A stretch of DNA of 64,000 nucleotides from Acidobacteriota bacterium (GTDB taxonomy: Bacteria > Acidobacteriota > Vicinamibacteria > Vicinamibacterales > UBA2999): the NCBI GenBank assembly GCA_030650395.1, contig JAUSDY010000004.1, positions 1 to 64,000 on the forward strand, given 5' to 3'. Position 1 is the stretch's first letter. Each line of letters begins with the position of its first letter. The notes under the pieces are model-generated. The model worked only from the letters and a program-made list of their open reading frames with translations, searched no databases and was not told the DNA's origin. Positions 60,874-64,000 of the stretch are shown in pieces. Position numbers and translations under genes: made by a program.

Positions 60874-61833
60874 ATGCAGGCTAAGCTGTCGCGTGCCCGC
60901 ATGATCGCCGCGTACGCTCCCGGATCCGTTTCCAACGTTGCCTGCGGGTTTGACGTGCTCGGTTTCGCCATGGACGAACCCGGCGATATCGTCATTGCCG
61001 GTCAGAAAGATGATCCGGGCGTTCGGATCGAGAAGATCCATGGCGACGGCGGCCGATTGCCCCTCGACCCGGCGAAAAACACCGCGGGGGCGGCGGCGCT
61101 CGCATTGCTGCAGCGGCTCGAGACGACGCGGGGAGTGACGCTGACGATTCACAAGGGCTTGCCGCTGGCGAGCGGCGTCGGCAGTAGCGGCGCCAGCGCG
61201 GTCGCCGCGGTCGTCGCCGTCAACGAGCTGCTCGGGCGGCCGGCTTCACTGGATCTGCTGCTGACGTGCGCCATGGTGGGCGAGCAGGCCGGCTGTGGCG
61301 CGACTCATCCCGACAACGTCGCGCCGTCGTTGTACGGGGGATTCATCCTCGCCCGCAGCGCCAACCCCCCGGACATCGTCAGGCTGCCCGTGCCGGAGGG
61401 GCTGGCGTGCGCGGTGCTGCATCCGCATGTCGAAATCGAGACCGGCGCGGCCCGGGCGCTTCTCGGCGAGACGGTGCCGCTGCGCGACGCGGTTCGCCAG
61501 TGGGGAAATCTCGGCGGCCTCGTGGCGGCGCTCTTCACCAACGATCGAGCCCTGCTGTCGCGATCGCTCGAGGACGTCATCGCTGAGCCCAAACGTGCCG
61601 GGCTCGTGCCGGGATTCTTCGACATCAAGGCGGCGGCGCTTGCCGCCGGTGCCTTGGGCTGCAGCCTGTCGGGATCCGGCCCGTCGGTATTTGCACTCGC
61701 GGGTTCGTTGGAGGATGCGCAGAGGGCCGGCGATGCCATGGTGAAGGCGTTCGCCTCGGCGAGCAATGTGGGCGCGGACTTATGGGTGTCGCTCGTTGGG
61801 CGGCAGGGCGCGCGCGTCGTTAGTCGGCCATGA
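60874..61833 (+). CDS. thrB: Homoserine kinase
   Basis: A 319-aa GHMP-family kinase that phosphorylates homoserine. Motifs: APGSVSNVACGFDVLGFA (motif 1), the ATP loop PLASGVGSSGASAVAAVVA (motif 2, near 105) and the late GCSLSGSGPSVFAL (motif 3). I choose ATG 60874 (MQAKLSRARMIAAYAPG), close to the family start. ThrC overlaps by 4 bp (ATGA). With it, this makes the last two steps of threonine synthesis. Confidence 0.95.
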   Translation: MQAKLSRARMIAAYAPGSVSNVACGFDVLGFAMDEPGDIVIAGQKDDPGVRIEKIHGDGGRLPLDPAKNTAGAAALALLQRLETTRGVTLTIHKGLPLASGVGSSGASAVAAVVAVNELLGRPASLDLLLTCAMVGEQAGCGATHPDNVAPSLYGGFILARSANPPDIVRLPVPEGLACAVLHPHVEIETGAARALLGETVPLRDAVRQWGNLGGLVAALFTNDRALLSRSLEDVIAEPKRAGLVPGFFDIKAAALAAGALGCSLSGSGPSVFALAGSLEDAQRAGDAMVKAFASASNVGADLWVSLVGRQGARVVSRP

Positions 61834-63158
61834 TCTGCGTCAGCACGCGCGGGAAGTCGCCCGCCGTTCCTTTCAGGGACGCCGTTCTTGCGGGGCTGGC
61901 TCCGGATGGCGGTCTCTATGTTTCTGCGACGCTGGAACGCCGTTCCGAGGAGTGGTGGAACGCGCTGCGAGGTCGTTCGTTTCAGGACGTCGCCGTTGCG
62001 ATGGCGCAAGCGCTCATCGGCGATGAGTTCGCGCCGGGCGAACTGACCGCGCTCGTCACCAGCGCCCTCGACTTTCCGATCCCGATCATCCACCTCGAGG
62101 ATCGGCTGCAGGTCGTTGAGCTGTTTCACGGTCCGACGTTTGCCTTCAAAGACTTCGGCGCGCGCATGCTGGCGCGGTTCATGTCGCACGTTCACGCCGG
62201 CGCCGAGCCCCTCACGGTGCTGGTCGCGACGTCCGGTGACACCGGCAGCGCCGTGGCGCACGCGTTCTTCGGCGTGCCCGGGACCCGGGTGGTCGTGCTC
62301 TATCCCGAAGGACAGGTGAGCGCGGTGCAAGAGGCGCAGTTCACGACCCTTGGCGGAAATGTCAGCGCGGTGGCGGTCGCCGGCACGTTCGACGACTGCC
62401 AGCGCCTGGCGAAAGAGGCGTTCGCGAACGAGACGCTGAAGGCGCGCGTCACACTGACCTCCGCCAACTCGATCAGTCTTGGGCGTCTTGTCCCGCAGAT
62501 GTTTTATTACGCCTATGCCGCGCTGCAGGCCGACCGACGGCAGCCCATCACCGTCTCGGTGCCGAGCGGCAACTTTGGGAATCTCGTCGCGGGCGTGATG
62601 GCGTGGAAGATGGGCGCGCCGCTCGCGTCGTTTGTGGCGGCGACGACGGTGAATGATACGGTGCCGAGGTATCTCGACAGCGGCCGCTTCGAGCCGCGGC
62701 CGTCGGTGGCGACGCTGGCCAACGCGATGGACGTCGGCAATCCCAGTAACTTCGAGCGGCTGCAGTGGTTATTCGACGGCGACCGTGCCGCGATGCGCGG
62801 AGCGATCTCGTCCAGCGTTCACACTGATGACGACGTCAGGCGCGCGATTGGCGAACTGCATCGCCGATACGGCTATGTTGCGGACCCGCACACCGCGATT
62901 GCGTATCTCGGGACTCAAGCCCCCAAGCCCTCCCGCCTTCGCCAAGGCTACGGCGGGCAAGCAAGCCCACCAGCCCCCAAGCCCTCAAGTCCTCTCGTAT
63001 TCCTATCGACCGCGCACCCTGCGAAATTTCGCGAAGTTGTCGAGCCGGCGATCGGCAAGACTGTGCAACTACCAGACGCGCTCGCGGCGGCGCTGGAGCG
63101 GCCGCGCTTCGTGGAGCGCATCGGCGCCACGCTCGGCGAGTTGTCGAAGTTGCTATGA
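61830..63158 (+). CDS. thrC: Threonine synthase with repeat-derived insertion
   Basis: A 442-aa PLP enzyme turning O-phosphohomoserine into threonine. The PLP lysine is K107 in FAFKDFGARM. SGDTGSAVAHAFFG and the phosphate-binding SGNFGNLVAG are present, and the substrate loop has NSISLGRLVPQ. Near the C-terminus a stretch of about 26 residues (363-389, rich in Pro, Lys, Gly: QAPKPSRLRQGYGGQASP) is coded by two kinds of repeat DNA. After it the normal fold resumes (VFLSTAHPAKFREVVEPAIG). It lies where the family has a surface connection, so the enzyme may stay active. Pairs with thrB. Confidence 0.94.
   Translation: MICVSTRGKSPAVPFRDAVLAGLAPDGGLYVSATLERRSEEWWNALRGRSFQDVAVAMAQALIGDEFAPGELTALVTSALDFPIPIIHLEDRLQVVELFHGPTFAFKDFGARMLARFMSHVHAGAEPLTVLVATSGDTGSAVAHAFFGVPGTRVVVLYPEGQVSAVQEAQFTTLGGNVSAVAVAGTFDDCQRLAKEAFANETLKARVTLTSANSISLGRLVPQMFYYAYAALQADRRQPITVSVPSGNFGNLVAGVMAWKMGAPLASFVAATTVNDTVPRYLDSGRFEPRPSVATLANAMDVGNPSNFERLQWLFDGDRAAMRGAISSSVHTDDDVRRAIGELHRRYGYVADPHTAIAYLGTQAPKPSRLRQGYGGQASPPAPKPSSPLVFLSTAHPAKFREVVEPAIGKTVQLPDALAAALERPRFVERIGATLGELSKLL
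62916..62995 (+). repeat. Composite repeat inside thrC
   Basis: A palindrome CCGCCTTCGCC-AAGGCTACGGCGG (62932-62957) sits between AAGCCCCCAAGCCCT-type heptamer arrays. The heptamers match the intergenic array at 24734-24805, and the palindrome matches the family at 11667 and 55795. Confidence 0.85.
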
Positions 63159-63159
63159 T
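63154..63159 (+). promoter_or_regulatory. -10-like TATGAT before a leaderless pepF start
   Basis: TATGAT overlaps the thrC stop region and is followed after 6 nt by ATG 63166, with no Shine-Dalgarno sequence. Confidence 0.4.
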
Positions 63160-63165
63160 CGAGAT

Positions 63166-64000
63166 ATGTCTTCGACTGCCGCGCCGGTGCCCCCCACCGT
63201 CGTTCCTGCCAGAGCGTCGCTCGATCCGAAGTACACCTGGGACCTGAGCTCGATCTTCCTCGACTGGGACGCCTGGGAATCGGCGTTCACCGAGCTCGAC
63301 CGTGGCACCGAGAAGTACAAGGCCTATGAAGGCACGCTGTCGCAGGGCCGCGAGCAGCTGTTGCGCGCGCTGAAGGATCGCGACGCGCTCGGCCAGCTGA
63401 GCTATCGCGTCTGGTATTACCCGTCGCTTCAGTACGACGAAGACCAGCGCAACAACACCATCAACGCGCGGCGCCAGCGCGTGCAGCTGCTCGTCGCCAA
63501 GTTGCAGCAGGCGACCTCGTGGTTCAACCCCGAATTACTGCGCCTGCCGATCGCGACCGTGCGGCAATGGATGGCCGGGTCGAGCGAGCTCGCGGTCTAT
63601 CGATTCGCGATCGAGGAAGTGTTCCGCCTGCAGGAACACGTGCTCGACGTCCAGGGCGAGCGCCTGCTGTCGTTGTCTGAGCGGCTCGGCAGCGTGCCGA
63701 AAGACGCCTATGCGGCGCTCTCGACGGCCGATGCGCGCTTCCCGACCATCACGCTCTCGACCGGCGAATCCACGCAAGTGAGCTACGGGCAGTACCGCAA
63801 GCTGCTGGCGACGTGCCGCTCGCAGGCGGATCGGCGCGCGGCCTACGAAGCGCTGTACGACACCTACACCGCCAGCCTCAACACCTATGCCGCGATCTAC
63901 AACGGCGTGATGCAGGGCGACTGGTTCGAGGCGCGCTCGCGCGGTTACAAGACCACGCTCGATGCCGCCCTCTTCGGCAACGCCATCCCAACGAGCGTCG
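63166..64000 (+). CDS. pepF: Oligoendopeptidase F (M3 family), N-terminal part
   Basis: The frame is open from ATG 63166 to the window edge (about 278 residues), so the gene is cut off. The visible part is the helical N-terminal region of PepF/M3 peptidases. It starts DPKYTWDLSSIFLDWDAWESAF, continues with SLSERLGSVPKDAYAALSTADARFPTI and then YRKLLATCRSQADRRAAYEALYDTYTA. The HExxH zinc motif lies in the missing C-terminal half. Expected to be a cytosolic oligopeptidase. No signal peptide. Starts 8 bp after thrC. Confidence 0.9.
   Translation, partial: MSSTAAPVPPTVVPARASLDPKYTWDLSSIFLDWDAWESAFTELDRGTEKYKAYEGTLSQGREQLLRALKDRDALGQLSYRVWYYPSLQYDEDQRNNTINARRQRVQLLVAKLQQATSWFNPELLRLPIATVRQWMAGSSELAVYRFAIEEVFRLQEHVLDVQGERLLSLSERLGSVPKDAYAALSTADARFPTITLSTGESTQVSYGQYRKLLATCRSQADRRAAYEALYDTYTASLNTYAAIYNGVMQGDWFEARSRGYKTTLDAALFGNAIPTSV

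Overview
This 64 kb window is GC-rich, densely coded chromosomal DNA. It is most likely from an environmental Acidobacteriota, of the Vicinamibacteria type. I infer this from the ADOP-type (acidobacterial duplicated orphan permease) genes at the left edge, the many DUF-type and penicillin-acylase-like exported proteins, and an unusual wealth of short 7-9 nt tandem-repeat families between genes. I see no rRNA, tRNA, CRISPR array, transposase, integrase or prophage. It reads as ordinary chromosome with housekeeping, biosynthetic and exported-enzyme genes.

Layout. 1-2.8 kb: two convergent ADOP permeases separated by a long repeat hairpin. 2.8-8.7 kb: rsgA, an ExeA-like ATPase with a SPOR domain, a tandem cyclophilin, a structured non-coding stretch (6.8-7.2 kb), then dut and dinB. 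8.7-14.9 kb: M16 protease, double VOC protein, ettA, a DinB-fold protein. 14.9-24.3 kb: an SGNH plus MBOAT O-acyltransferase pair, two divergent multi-TM membrane proteins (one GT-C glycosyltransferase), a degenerate amidohydrolase and a UbiD decarboxylase. 24.3-32.5 kb: apaG, an MsbA-like ABC exporter and small or DUF proteins, including a metallo-beta-lactamase-fold protein with altered metal ligands. 32.5-40.7 kb: a triple-PAS histidine kinase followed by a near-continuous + strand run (SDR threonine dehydrogenase type, DUF885 peptidase, quinone oxidoreductase, MFS, aldo/keto reductase) and a small-protein/nucleotidyltransferase pair that may be a toxin-antitoxin module. 40.7-49.1 kb, minus strand: a MacA/MacB-type efflux operon, then an ArsR-methyltransferase fusion followed by metH, with a clear promoter and operator. 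49.2-58.8 kb: DsbA-like protein, a 957-aa DUF349 protein, an iodotyrosine-deiodinase-like flavoprotein, hydrolases, a penicillin-acylase-type Ntn hydrolase and a GNAT. 58.8-64 kb: speA, divergent thrB-thrC, and the start of pepF, which runs off the window.

The most unusual signal is the repeats. At least ten unrelated short-repeat families fill the gene junctions. They often form head-to-head inverted arrays between convergent genes and often end within a few bases of a start codon. Several have also entered coding sequence without breaking the frame. They encode signal peptides, linkers, a stretch between two metH domains, an internal stretch of threonine synthase, and the spacer peptide of the penicillin-acylase homologue just before its catalytic serine. 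One family has constant arms around an interchangeable palindromic core. A second theme is genes whose start codon lies 6-8 nt after a -10-like hexamer with no Shine-Dalgarno sequence, suggesting leaderless mRNAs.
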